A model generated the notes under the pieces. That model did not search any database. It saw only the letters and a list, made by a program, of their open reading frames with translations, and was not told where the DNA came from. This document shows positions 26,825 to 35,940 of a DNA stretch of 64,000 nt, piece by piece; within the stretch, counting starts at the first letter, position 1; every line of letters begins with the position of its first letter. The position numbers and the translations under genes were made by a program. Origin of the DNA: Vibrio cortegadensis (GTDB lineage: Bacteria > Pseudomonadota > Gammaproteobacteria > Enterobacterales > Vibrionaceae); contig NZ_AP025473.1 in NCBI RefSeq assembly GCF_024347395.1, positions 1,240,001-1,304,000 on the forward strand, in the 5' to 3' direction.

Positions 26825-27784
26825 TCAAAACCCCCAATCTGATGACGAAATATCACCAGATGCCAAATCGATAATTAATTCACGTAGCCATTTGTGGCTA
26901 GGATCATTATCAAAATGTCGATGCCATAACAGCGAATAACCACCCGGCTCTAATTGAACCGGCAAAGGTTTTGCCACCAGACTATTATTTTTGATTAACA
27001 TCTTCACAGCAGACGCCGGATAGCACATCAAAAGATCACTCTGTTCACACAAAGCAATGGCGCTTTGAAGATCAGACACATTCACCGCACTATCTAGCTT
27101 CTTGCGTTCAAGATCGAGCACCTCTTTAAGCAGCCATCCACTGACACCACCGATAGTCACTTCTAAATGCCTATATTTCAAAAACGTTTCTATATTCCAC
27201 TCTTCATTTAGTGCAGGATGCCCCTTTCGCATCAAACAAACAGAATAGTCACGAGCAAGTTCAACATAGCGAAGTTCATCTGGAATCGTCATGTAGTGAG
27301 ATTTTGCGCGCTCATCCCACTCGTAAATTCCAATGGCAAAATCAATTTCGCACCTCAATAAGCGATGTAAACTCTCGTCACTCCAAGTTCGGCTATTAAT
27401 GCTGATCCCTGGGGCTTGCTTAAGAAGACTCGGCATAAAACGGGAATAGGTTGCGGCATAAGCACTTTCAACTAAATCAAAATTGAAAGTTCGCTGGCTT
27501 TTTTCAGGTTCAAACTCAGTTGGAATAGCAAGCTGATCAATACGACGTAAAATTTCATGAATACTGGGTTGCAGTGCTAATGCTTTCGGTGTGGGATGCA
27601 AACCTTTAGCAACCCGCTCAAACAGGGGATCATTAAAGGTTTCTCTTAGCTTTGCTAACTGCTTACTGACCGCAGACTGACTAAGGTACAGTCGTGCAGC
27701 GGCAGCGGTTACACTTCGCTCTTCTAGTAGTACCGCTAATACTCGTAATAAATTCACATCAAAGTTCTTCACTAGAAAGCACAT
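26825..27784 (-). CDS. LysR-family transcriptional regulator
   Basis: 319 residues. N-terminal winged helix-turn-helix (residues about 8-66: LRVLAVLLEERSVTAAAARLYLSQSAVSKQLAKL) and a substrate-binding-type effector domain (90-300), in the NodD/LeuO-like subgroup by the phrase DPLFERVAKGLHPTPKA. The ATG at 27784 is very close to its possible ribosome site AGGA; a GTG four codons in (27772) is a plausible start. The target is unknown: neighbours are the FKBP and rhlE genes, neither an obvious target. Confidence 0.88.
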   Translation of the reverse strand: MCFLVKNFDVNLLRVLAVLLEERSVTAAAARLYLSQSAVSKQLAKLRETFNDPLFERVAKGLHPTPKALALQPSIHEILRRIDQLAIPTEFEPEKSQRTFNFDLVESAYAATYSRFMPSLLKQAPGISINSRTWSDESLHRLLRCEIDFAIGIYEWDERAKSHYMTIPDELRYVELARDYSVCLMRKGHPALNEEWNIETFLKYRHLEVTIGGVSGWLLKEVLDLERKKLDSAVNVSDLQSAIALCEQSDLLMCYPASAVKMLIKNNSLVAKPLPVQLEPGGYSLLWHRHFDNDPSHKWLRELIIDLASGDISSSDWGF

Positions 27785-27999
27785 CCTATTCGTAATTTCA
27801 TTGTTGATTGTATAAAGAAATTTCTATTTTTCAATCTCTTATATCCATATAGAACAATTTTACATTCAACACTCGAACAAATTATTGAGCGTAATGGTCG
27901 AACTCGTTAACCATTCCATTTCACCGCATGCTTTTTTTGAGCGGCCTATGCTTCTTCATGCTAGAATGCCGCCAATTTCGGCGATAACTGTAGACAAGC

Positions 28000-28037
28000 A
28001 GTGCTTATTGTTAAACGATAATTTAACAATAAGCACT
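28000..28037. promoter_or_regulatory. large leader hairpin before rhlE
   Basis: AGTGCTTATTGTTAAA (28000-28015) and its perfect complement (28022-28037) form a 16-bp stem with loop CGATAA. An outer stem TAACTG (27985-27990)/CAGTTA (28042-28047) is also possible. It lies 50-90 bp before the helicase start, with no U tract after it, so a structured 5' leader is more likely than a terminator. Confidence 0.7.
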
Positions 28038-28087
28038 CACCGCAGTTAAACGTCTATTTATTGAATCACCATTTATTGAGACTCACA

Positions 28088-29317
28088 ATGCCATTCTCCA
28101 AACTTGGATTAAGCGATCCGATTTTAAAAGCAGTAGCTGAACTAGGCTATAAAACCCCAACGCCAATTCAAGAAAAAGCGATACCAACGGTACTAACAGG
28201 AAAAAACCTGATTGCAGCAGCCCAAACGGGTACGGGTAAGACGGCGAGCTTTGTATTGCCATTACTTGAAATGCTAAGTAACCGTGGACCTGTAAGAGCA
28301 AAACGCATTCGAGCGCTTATTCTTACCCCAACTCGCGAATTAGCGATTCAGATTAGCAAAAATATCGAAGAGTACGGTAAATACTTAGATATTAAATCGA
28401 TGGCGATGTATGGCGGAGTGGACTACGCACCTCAGAAACAGCGTCTTATCGAAGGTGTCGATATTCTGGTTTCAACACCAGGCCGTTTGATCGATCTTTA
28501 TGGTCAGCGCGCGGTTCATTTTGATGAAGTAGAAACTCTGGTTCTTGATGAAGCAGATCGCATGTTGGATATGGGTTTTATTGAAGATATCAATAAAATC
28601 ATCGCTCGTTTACCACAAGATATCCAAAATTTACTGTTCTCAGCTACCTTATCGAATCCTGTAAGAGATCTTGCTAAATCGGCTATTAATGATGCTGAAG
28701 AGATTTCTATTGCTAAGCATAGCGCTTCAAAATCCAACATCAGTCAATGGCTAGTCGCGGTAGACAAAGATAAGAAATCAGCACTTCTCAGCCATTTAAT
28801 TACCGATGGTGAATGGGACCAAGCTCTTATCTTTATCGAGACTAAGCATGGAGCAGCCAAACTTGTCAGCCAACTTGAAAAGCGTGGGATTAAAGCAGAA
28901 GCGATTCATAGTGGCCGAAGCCAACAAGTGCGAGCACAAGTGTTAGAACAATTTAAAGCGGGCAAAGTGAAGTTCCTTGTTGCGACCGGCGTGGCTGCTC
29001 GTGGTATCGACATTGATAACCTCAGCCGAGTGGTAAACTATGATCTTCCTTATCCGGCTGATGACTACATCCACCGTATTGGCCGAACGGGTCGTGCAAG
29101 TGCTGTAGGTGAAGCGATCTCTTTAGTTTCCAGAGATAACTTCAAGAATCTTTGTATGATTGAAAGTCGTTTAGGGCATTTAATCACTCGTAAAGAAATT
29201 GAAGGGTTTGTCCCAAGCAAAGAGCTACCAATTTCAATATTAAATTATGTTCCCAAGCATAAGCGTAATACAGAGAATAACGATTCGGCACCTAGACCAA
29301 ATAAGCGTCGACGTTAA
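28088..29317 (+). CDS. rhlE: DEAD-box RNA helicase, RhlE type
   Basis: 409 residues. ATG 28088 begins MPFSKLGLSDPILKAVAELG, the usual RhlE start; an in-frame TTG at 28061 is less likely. Motifs: Q motif TPTPIQEKAIP, I AQTGTGKT, Ia PTRELAIQ, II DEAD, III SATLS, and VI HRIGRTGRA. The basic tail (KHKRNTENN...PNKRRR) suits RNA binding. It unwinds RNA in ribosome assembly and decay, with roles at low temperature in relatives. A 16-bp hairpin in the leader suggests control by RNA structure. Confidence 0.92.
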   Translation: MPFSKLGLSDPILKAVAELGYKTPTPIQEKAIPTVLTGKNLIAAAQTGTGKTASFVLPLLEMLSNRGPVRAKRIRALILTPTRELAIQISKNIEEYGKYLDIKSMAMYGGVDYAPQKQRLIEGVDILVSTPGRLIDLYGQRAVHFDEVETLVLDEADRMLDMGFIEDINKIIARLPQDIQNLLFSATLSNPVRDLAKSAINDAEEISIAKHSASKSNISQWLVAVDKDKKSALLSHLITDGEWDQALIFIETKHGAAKLVSQLEKRGIKAEAIHSGRSQQVRAQVLEQFKAGKVKFLVATGVAARGIDIDNLSRVVNYDLPYPADDYIHRIGRTGRASAVGEAISLVSRDNFKNLCMIESRLGHLITRKEIEGFVPSKELPISILNYVPKHKRNTENNDSAPRPNKRRR

Positions 29318-29325
29318 ACCTAGTT

Positions 29326-29355
29326 GGGCAGATAATACGTCTGCCCTTCTCTTTT
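29326..29355 (+). terminator. terminator after rhlE
   Basis: GGGCAGA (29326-29332) pairs with TCTGCCC (29340-29346), followed by TTCTCTTTTTT. The rest of the 343-bp gap to 29660 is AT-rich with no gene except a 2.5-copy 12-bp repeat (TATAACTAAAAG) at 29504-29533. Confidence 0.85.
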
Positions 29356-29660
29356 TTGAAGCACATGAATTACCATCAATATCCTCCTAAAACTTCTAGC
29401 AACACACCTCTCACTCTTAATAATGCCTAGTTTTTTATAAATTATTTATTCCCTATAAAACAGGGGCTTATGTTTAAGCTAAATAAACTAACATAATAAA
29501 AAATATAACTAAAAGTATAACTAAAAGTATAACGGATTGTTTTATCTACTTAATTTATTAAACACCTAAATACACCTTCATTTTATTTCCAACTACTAAT
29601 TTGACGAAACGACTTCGCAGTTCTAAATTTAGTAAATTACCAACCAAGGAGTAGAGTAAA

Positions 29661-29882
29661 ATGAAAAGGATGAATCCATCTTATCGATTACAAATCATCA
29701 AAGAGGTTGCACTCAGAAACCAAGCAGCTTGTCCAAACGATCCGATGGCGAAACACATTTCACACATTCTCGAGTCTCGGCCCAATTCAAACCATATGGT
29801 TGAACATCGGCAAGAGTTTAGCGGCAATCACTATGACGAACATGTTGGCGGCTGGGTAAGTAATGTATGGGGGCAAAAATAA
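29661..29882 (+). CDS. small hypothetical protein
   Basis: 73 residues with a good ribosome site (AAGGAG ten bases upstream). Rich in His, Asn and basic residues, no signal peptide, no recognised family. The C-terminal part (GNHYDEHVGGWVSNVWGQK) is aromatic. The clear start site and isolated position make it a likely real gene, perhaps Vibrio-restricted; no function can be given. Confidence 0.6.
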   Translation: MKRMNPSYRLQIIKEVALRNQAACPNDPMAKHISHILESRPNSNHMVEHRQEFSGNHYDEHVGGWVSNVWGQK

Positions 29883-30019
29883 TAGTAGGGACATGACCAT
29901 AGTGTAGCAACGCGCTATTAGTCACGATGTTGATGCAAACTTTTACTCACCGTATCGGAATCAAACCAATTGAACATTGGCTTAAAGCAATAAAAGAGTG
30001 CATCAACTAATCTGTCTAT

Positions 30020-30053
30020 CTCATCAATGTTTTAGGCTCATCAATGTTTTAGG
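30020..30053. repeat. 17-bp tandem duplication
   Basis: CTCATCAATGTTTTAGG occurs twice in direct succession (30020-30036, 30037-30053), ending 13 bp past the hydroxyacid dehydrogenase stop. It is most simply a recent replication slip. Confidence 0.85.
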
Positions 30054-30066
30054 TATTTGCTACTGA

Positions 30067-30939
30067 TCATTGTGTCAGTGATTTTATCAATACCGACGTA
30101 TCCATCCGACCAAGTCCCATCTTCTGCAACGCTTCATATTGAGCATCTACCGTTTTTGTCAGTGGTAAATCTAGCTCGTGACGCTTCGCCTCATCTAAGC
30201 AAATAGAAAGATCTTTTCTCATCCAGTCTATCGCAAAACCAAAGTCAAAGCTGTCTTGCGCCATTGTCACAGCACGATTTTCCATCTGCCAAGATCCAGC
30301 TGCACCATGTTTTAATACATCTGTAACTTGTTCAATATCTAAGTTAGCTTCCTTTGCTAACAGGATCGCTTCACTTAACCCTTGCAGCACACCAGCGATA
30401 CAGATTTGGTTTACCATTTTACAACGCTGCCCTTGGCCGTTTTCGCCAAGTAATACTGACTGTTTTGCGTAAGCATCCATTACTGGTGAAACAGACTCAT
30501 AGATAGTTGGCTCACCACCACACATAATTGTAAGTGCGCCATTTTCTGCACCAGCCTGTCCACCAGAGACCGGAGCGTCAACAAAACGAAGCCCTTGTTC
30601 TGCACATGCTTTTGCTAGCTCAATAGCAAGATCAGCCGAAGTAGTCGTGTGATCTACGATAACTGCACCAGGTTTCAAGCCTGCAATCACGCCATGTTCA
30701 CCATACATAACACTTCTTACATCATCATCGTTGCCGACACAAACAAACGCAATATCACAACCTTCCGCTGCCAATTTCGGTGAACTCTGATAATCACCAG
30801 AATATTGCTCCACCCATGATTGTGCTTTTTCTGTTGAACGATTAAAGACGGTAACGTCATGCCCTGCGAGTTTCAAATGTCCCGCCATTGGATAGCCCAT
30901 AACCCCTAAGCCAATAAAAGCGACCTTTTTGGTTCCCAT
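30067..30939 (-). CDS. beta-hydroxyacid dehydrogenase (GarR/3-hydroxyisobutyrate type)
   Basis: 290 residues. Rossmann motif VAFIGLGVMGYPMAGHL at 6-22, substrate loop DAPVSGGQAGAENGAL at about 122-137, and catalytic Lys in GQRCKMVNQ. The family oxidises small beta-hydroxyacids such as tartronate semialdehyde/glycerate or 3-hydroxyisobutyrate with NAD(P). The actual substrate cannot be chosen from sequence alone and there are no pathway neighbours. It looks monocistronic. Confidence 0.9.
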   Translation of the reverse strand: MGTKKVAFIGLGVMGYPMAGHLKLAGHDVTVFNRSTEKAQSWVEQYSGDYQSSPKLAAEGCDIAFVCVGNDDDVRSVMYGEHGVIAGLKPGAVIVDHTTTSADLAIELAKACAEQGLRFVDAPVSGGQAGAENGALTIMCGGEPTIYESVSPVMDAYAKQSVLLGENGQGQRCKMVNQICIAGVLQGLSEAILLAKEANLDIEQVTDVLKHGAAGSWQMENRAVTMAQDSFDFGFAIDWMRKDLSICLDEAKRHELDLPLTKTVDAQYEALQKMGLGRMDTSVLIKSLTQ

Positions 30940-31350
30940 GCACTTTCTCCTATCATTTTATTATTCTTACATAAGGTCTATCAGGTTAATGGCTTTGGCT
31001 GAACATATCAACGGGCTCTAAGACAAATATTACTTACATCTCTACTATGTTTAATTTATTAAAGAAGTTCACTAATTATATTTATCACACATAAATGAAA
31101 TAACACTGGTATAAATCATTGCTATTAAAAGAGAAATAACATGATAAATATTGTAAAAAACCCTGCATAAATGAATAATTTAGACCCCAAGGAGTACAAA
31201 CCGAACATAAGAATTTAAATACGCAATATTTAATTTTGCAATTAGTTTAATGAATTTAATTAATAAGACGTGATATGTAATAATCATTATTGCAATCTAT
31301 ATTGGTCAGCTGGCACTGCATTTAATTCAATAAAACATAGAGTATAGATT
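30940..31350. promoter_or_regulatory. AT-rich divergent region before cqsA
   Basis: 411 bp, very AT-rich, with no gene of note. A nine-codon frame (ATG at 31141) has a purine-rich upstream stretch. No clear CRP or Qrr-pairing site was recognised by eye. It holds the promoters of cqsA and of the divergent dehydrogenase. Confidence 0.4.
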
Positions 31351-32535
31351 ATGCAAAAGCCTAATAGTGTTAAGCCACTACCAACAAAAATAGAAAACAA
31401 ATTAGACCGTTATTTGTCTGACAATATTAAACCACGGGTCAATGGAAAACATCTCGTTCTGGGTAATATACCTGATATCGACTCCATTTTTCTTCAAAGT
31501 AATGACTACTTATCTTTATCTGGTAATCAAAAGCTCAAAGATAAGCACATTACTGCAATACAAGAACATAACGAAAGTGTTGTTATGTCTGGTGTATTTC
31601 TTCAAAATGAAAGTGATATTCCTTCATTCCAATCTAACCTTGCAAAATATGTTGGGTTCGCAGATTGTAATATCTGCCAGTCAGGTTGGGATGCCAATAT
31701 CGGCCTGCTGCAAACCATCTGTGAACAGGATACAAAGGTTTATATCGACTTTTTTGCTCATATGTCACTCTGGGAAGGGGCAAGAATTGCTGGCGCTGAT
31801 ATCTATCCATTTATTCATAACAGTGTCCGCCACTTAAAGAAGTTGGTGAAACGCCACGGCCCAGGGATCATCCTCGTAGATTCAATTTACAGCATTCGTG
31901 GAAGCGTAACGCCACTGCAAGAAATAGTAGAGATAGCGGAAGAGTTTGAGTGCGCGATTGTGGTCGATGAATCTCATTCACTTGGTGTTATCGGCCAAAG
32001 CGGTAGAGGTTTAGTCCATTCGCTTAACCTAAGCCATAAAGTTGATTTTATCACTGTCAGTTTAGCGAAAACTTTCGCTTATCGTGCTGGTGCGGTTCTA
32101 TCTCACGGCAAACTGGCACAATGTCTGCCTTTTATTTCTAACCCTGCAATTTTCAGCTCTGCGCTTTTACCTCATGAACTTGATAGGTTAGACGCTACAT
32201 TGGACATCATTATCGAAAGTGATGTTCAAAGAGCTAACTTGTTTTCAATGTCGGAGAAATTAAGAAACGCTCTCAGATCATTAGGATTTAATATTGGTAG
32301 TGAAACACAAATTATTAGCTTAGAAACAGGAGATGAAGTGAATACAGAAAAAGTTCGTGATTTTTTCTATAACAATGGTGTCATAGGGTCCGTATTTTGC
32401 TCACCTGCCACATTAAAAAGTAAAAATAACTTCCGTTTTTCTTTACATTCAAAGCTTAATGAACACGATATAAATAAAATCATACACGTCTGTGATATGG
32501 CTATAAATAATGATGAGCTGTATTTCTTAGATTAA
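31351..32535 (+). CDS. cqsA: CAI-1 autoinducer synthase
   Basis: 394 residues, aligned along its length with V. cholerae CqsA (389): GKHLVLGN, FLQSNDYL, CNICQSGWDANIGLLQTIC, VYIDFFAHMSLWEGAR, HGPGIILVDSIYS and SLAKTFAYRAGA. K240 in SLAKTF is the pyridoxal-phosphate lysine. A fold-type-I alpha-oxoamine synthase, it joins an acyl-CoA to an amino-acid-derived substrate to give the precursor of the CAI-1 family of alpha-hydroxyketone signals. The cognate receptor gene cqsS converges from the other side of a shared terminator. The ribosome site is weak. Confidence 0.97.
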   Translation: MQKPNSVKPLPTKIENKLDRYLSDNIKPRVNGKHLVLGNIPDIDSIFLQSNDYLSLSGNQKLKDKHITAIQEHNESVVMSGVFLQNESDIPSFQSNLAKYVGFADCNICQSGWDANIGLLQTICEQDTKVYIDFFAHMSLWEGARIAGADIYPFIHNSVRHLKKLVKRHGPGIILVDSIYSIRGSVTPLQEIVEIAEEFECAIVVDESHSLGVIGQSGRGLVHSLNLSHKVDFITVSLAKTFAYRAGAVLSHGKLAQCLPFISNPAIFSSALLPHELDRLDATLDIIIESDVQRANLFSMSEKLRNALRSLGFNIGSETQIISLETGDEVNTEKVRDFFYNNGVIGSVFCSPATLKSKNNFRFSLHSKLNEHDINKIIHVCDMAINNDELYFLD

Positions 32536-32549
32536 GCCACACCAATTAA

Positions 32550-32579
32550 ATAGGTCTTAAATTTGAATTTAAGACCTAT
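32550..32579. terminator. bidirectional terminator between cqsA and cqsS
   Basis: ATAGGTCTTAAATT (32550-32563) and its perfect complement (32566-32579) make a 14-bp stem, AT-rich at the base, ending three bases before the cqsS stop. It can serve both convergent genes. Confidence 0.75.
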
Positions 32580-32581
32580 AT

Positions 32582-34651
32582 TTAAATCCAATCAATGAGT
32601 TTATTAATCAATATATCTTTTTTTACTGGCTTGCTCACATAGTCATTCATACCTGCATCGAGCATATTTCCAATCATTGTTGTACTCGCATCTGCACTGA
32701 AACCAATAATTGGTAAATCAGTATAGCCTAACAACCGCACTCTTTCTGTCGCTTCTATGCCATCCATCACAGGCATTTCCGCATCCATTAAGATTAATTG
32801 GATCTGGTTTTTACTCAATAGATCTAACGCTTGTTTTCCATTCTCAGCCTGAATTACACTAAAACCTTGTTGCTCAAGTATTAAGGTGGTGAGTGAACGC
32901 ACAGAAGCGTTATCATCAACTAACATGATTTGAGCATCAATTTTCCTTTTCTCTTTAGCAACATCTGGTTGCCCTATCATTTTCTGTTCAAATAACAATT
33001 CAGACAAAACTTTTGTAGGATACTTTTGAAATTCAATCTGATTAACACATTCAATCCACAAGTTTTTATCACATTGCAGCCGCTTTGATACTCCAGGTGA
33101 AGCAAACATGGCCAGTTTAGCTTCTGTAAAGTGTAAGCGCGATTCAAGCGTAGACCAAGCGACAGATGAGTGCTCCACCATTCGCCCATCGATTAAGATC
33201 AAGTCGTACTCAAACTGATACTCCTCTTTAACCAAAGCCTGTTCTGCATTCAACATTTCTAAACTGAAACCATAATATAATGAACAATCATTAAGAACAC
33301 TCATGACTTCACGTGACGGATGGAGTTCAACTCCCGTGATAAATAGAATTTTCTTCGTTGCCAGAACTTGGTTCCTAAAGCTAATACTTTGGCTAGACGA
33401 ATAAGACGGAATCGTTAATCTAAATTCAGTCCAATGGCCAAGCTTTGATTTGCATTTGATGCTGCCAGAGAAGGCTTTCAGTACTTTTTTACAAAATGGC
33501 AAACCCAGCCCGTAATTCCCTTTCTTACCCGAGGTGTAAAAGTCATCAAAAATGAGCTTCAACTGCTCATCAGAAATCCCAATACCATTATCTCGAACTT
33601 TAATGATTGTCGTGTTATTTGACTGTATGATCTTAATTACAATGGCTGCATCCGTTTGGCGACGATGTGAAAAAGCATTTTTTAGCAGATTGTAAATGAC
33701 ATACTTAAACAGCACATCACTACCAAAGAAATCACAGTGTTTATCCCCTTCAATCTGTACAGATTCTCTATCCGGCTTCGCTTTATAGCTAAACTGACTA
33801 ACCGCTTCTTCAGCGACGTCATACACATTGTATTTCTGGAAGGTATTATTAGAGATTTGATTCTCATCAATTGAAGTCAGGAGCAAATCGATTGTTTCAT
33901 TCCCCGCGACGACGATCTGCTGGGCATCATCTAGCATTTCATTCAGGTGGCGTAACTGCTGAGGAGATATAGTGCGATCATCTTTTGAGCCTAAAGGTGA
34001 TGCTGGCAAATGCCCACGAATTAACTCTATAGATGAAAGCATCGCACTGATTGGGTTGCGCATTTCATGTGCAATACCAGCGCCAAACGATTTTGCGAGC
34101 GATACTTTGCTTTCATGTTCATTCTGGTTTCGGAAGTAACACAAATTACCAAATACATAGGTAAACAATATGATAGGGGTATATGCCCAGTTCACCCATA
34201 CTTCTAATGTGTATCCACTATTGAACCACGCTAGCGCATAGGCGAAGGCAACACTAAGAATCGATTGTCCGATGATGACTTTAGTATCAAACACAAGAAG
34301 AATGTGTAAGAAACTCGCCGCCATGAAAGACATCGCCCAGATCGTTGACCAGCCATTCATTAATAGCATATAGAAAAAGAAAAATGGTAAACCAAACCCC
34401 ACGGAGAATAAGAAAAAGTAGGGTAATAAATGGCGAAACCTTTGCGGAAATGCGTGGCGAACTAATAGAATAGAATAAAAAACACTACACATAAGCCGCA
34501 TAGGCAAACTTTCATAATCTTGAGGGAAAAGGAATTTCCATACGAAATAGTATGCTGGATATCCAATTGCGCCCATCCAACCAACGATCATCAAATTTGG
34601 TTCTGCGTACTGATATATTTTTTCTGCTCGATCCCTAAAGTTTTGCTTCAC
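32582..34651 (-). CDS. cqsS: CAI-1 quorum-sensing hybrid histidine kinase
   Basis: About 689 residues from GTG 34651 (GGA six bases upstream), which matches V. cholerae CqsS length; an ATG at 34705 would add 18 residues. Numbering below is from that ATG. Six membrane helices (about 38-190) form the ligand domain. The H-box AGIAHEMRNP has H213, the ATPase domain runs to about 440 (NAFSHRR, DNGIGIS, YGLGLPFCKK), and a receiver domain at about 590-707 has D641 (LMDAEMP). At low cell density it should phosphorylate LuxU; binding CAI-1 flips it to phosphatase. C189 aligns with V. cholerae C170, a tail-length specificity residue. Confidence 0.95.
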   Translation of the reverse strand: MKQNFRDRAEKIYQYAEPNLMIVGWMGAIGYPAYYFVWKFLFPQDYESLPMRLMCSVFYSILLVRHAFPQRFRHLLPYFFLFSVGFGLPFFFFYMLLMNGWSTIWAMSFMAASFLHILLVFDTKVIIGQSILSVAFAYALAWFNSGYTLEVWVNWAYTPIILFTYVFGNLCYFRNQNEHESKVSLAKSFGAGIAHEMRNPISAMLSSIELIRGHLPASPLGSKDDRTISPQQLRHLNEMLDDAQQIVVAGNETIDLLLTSIDENQISNNTFQKYNVYDVAEEAVSQFSYKAKPDRESVQIEGDKHCDFFGSDVLFKYVIYNLLKNAFSHRRQTDAAIVIKIIQSNNTTIIKVRDNGIGISDEQLKLIFDDFYTSGKKGNYGLGLPFCKKVLKAFSGSIKCKSKLGHWTEFRLTIPSYSSSQSISFRNQVLATKKILFITGVELHPSREVMSVLNDCSLYYGFSLEMLNAEQALVKEEYQFEYDLILIDGRMVEHSSVAWSTLESRLHFTEAKLAMFASPGVSKRLQCDKNLWIECVNQIEFQKYPTKVLSELLFEQKMIGQPDVAKEKRKIDAQIMLVDDNASVRSLTTLILEQQGFSVIQAENGKQALDLLSKNQIQLILMDAEMPVMDGIEATERVRLLGYTDLPIIGFSADASTTMIGNMLDAGMNDYVSKPVKKDILINKLIDWI

Positions 34652-34788
34652 ATGACGTCCGTTATCAACAAAATACCATTCAAAGGTTACGCAATAAAAT
34701 ATCATATTTATTATAGTTAATAATATCTCTGCTGTATCAGATTGTGAAACTTATGTGATATGAATTTTAGTTTAACCATTATCCTTAT

Positions 34789-34815
34789 GGAAATAGAGGA
34801 AATAGAGGAAATAGA
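34789..34815. repeat. 9-bp tandem repeat upstream of cqsS
   Basis: Three perfect copies of GGAAATAGA lie 138-164 bp upstream of the preferred cqsS start (84-110 bp from the ATG at 34705), in the likely promoter region. The rest of 34706-35026 shows no gene. Confidence 0.85.
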
Positions 34816-35026
34816 TTATAAGGCTAAATATTTCCATATGGATCGCATAGATTCGAATTATTGATAATATTAAAAATACAAACCTAGGAAAGCATTAAAC
34901 TTAGCAGTCCGCCTTAAGCGAATAACACGTATTAATCACATGTTCTTAAATGTATTAAGCAAAAACGAACGTATAACGAATGAATGTTGTTAGTGCATTT
35001 ACTCATCAAGCACATTTAGGCATAAA

Positions 35027-35051
35027 AAAGCCGCTCAATTTAAGCGGCTTT
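35027..35051 (-). terminator. terminator after yggL
   Basis: AAAGCCGCT (35027-35035) pairs with AGCGGCTTT (35043-35051); on the minus strand a run of six U follows. Confidence 0.88.
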
Positions 35052-35099
35052 CATCGTTTTCTTTATTACAGTGACCGTTTTGGTTATCAACAGATCAAA

Positions 35100-35444
35100 C
35101 TAGAAGAAGTAGTTTGCATCCACTAGTGGGCCTGCAACCGCTTCTTTCACTTCTTCACGAGCTTCTAGCCATGCGATAACTTGCGCTTGCTCTTCTTCAG
35201 TTACTGATTTGTAACGCTCAGTTGAGCATAGGAAGCCTTCGAACAACTCCAAACCGCCGCCACCAAAGCAAAGGTTGATGCCATCAATGTAATCAATGAA
35301 CTCATCTACAAATTTGTCATAGCTATCAAAATCAGTAATTGATGTCTTACAGCTGACGTCAAAACCAAGAATAGCAAATTCACCTAGGTAAAGTTTCTTT
35401 CTAATACGTCTGTTTTTGTTATCCAGCTTATCTAATTTCATCAT
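35100..35444 (-). CDS. yggL: YggL-family (DUF469) ribosome-associated protein
   Basis: 114 residues. Landmarks match E. coli YggL: NRRIRKKLYLGEFAILGF, FVDEFIDYID, LCFGGGGLELFEGFLC and VIAWLEAREEV. The family has been linked to 50S ribosome binding; detailed function is uncertain. Two successive ATGs (35444 and 35441) could start it. It is flanked by its own terminator and stands alone. Confidence 0.88.
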   Translation of the reverse strand: MMKLDKLDNKNRRIRKKLYLGEFAILGFDVSCKTSITDFDSYDKFVDEFIDYIDGINLCFGGGGLELFEGFLCSTERYKSVTEEEQAQVIAWLEAREEVKEAVAGPLVDANYFF

Positions 35445-35940
35445 TTCATCTTCACTATTAGTTGTTGTCTTTTCCCTTTATACACGGTTATGAAATCCAT
35501 GAAAAGTAGAAGCTGAATGCATGCCCTTTTACGGTTAATTTAACGGCAGTTTCTCTATATTAGTCGTTATATGTCGCAAGGAACATTAGCAACATAATCA
35601 ATACATCAATGACCTAAGTTTTATCTCTCATTCTTATACCTCTTTCACTTCAAAACGCATAAATATCCGCCCTACTCTTCATTAATTCCACATCGTTAAC
35701 CACATACAACATTCAACCGTTAGAGCCCAACAATTACGAAACCTTAATGATTAATTTTTCTAATCCGAAGCATAGAATTATATAGTGCGCCATGTCACAT
35801 TTTTTAATTGCCTATATCTCTAACTAGCCTTAATATCTCGCGCCTTCGCAGAGCAACCAATTCATGAAGTGTTAGATTATTTAAGTCAAACTCATTCATT
35901 TGCTCTACTTTCTTTTCATTATTTTGTTGGAGATTAACTT
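35445..35940. promoter_or_regulatory. 496-bp divergent region between yggL and the EmrD-like gene
   Basis: AT-rich, no gene, no strong dyad or repeat seen. It presumably holds both divergent promoters. GGAG lies nine bases before the transporter start. Confidence 0.35.

Noticed and set aside
31141..31170. Nine-codon leader peptide before cqsA
   Set aside because: A purine stretch precedes the ATG, but the frame is too short and the DNA too AT-rich to tell from chance.
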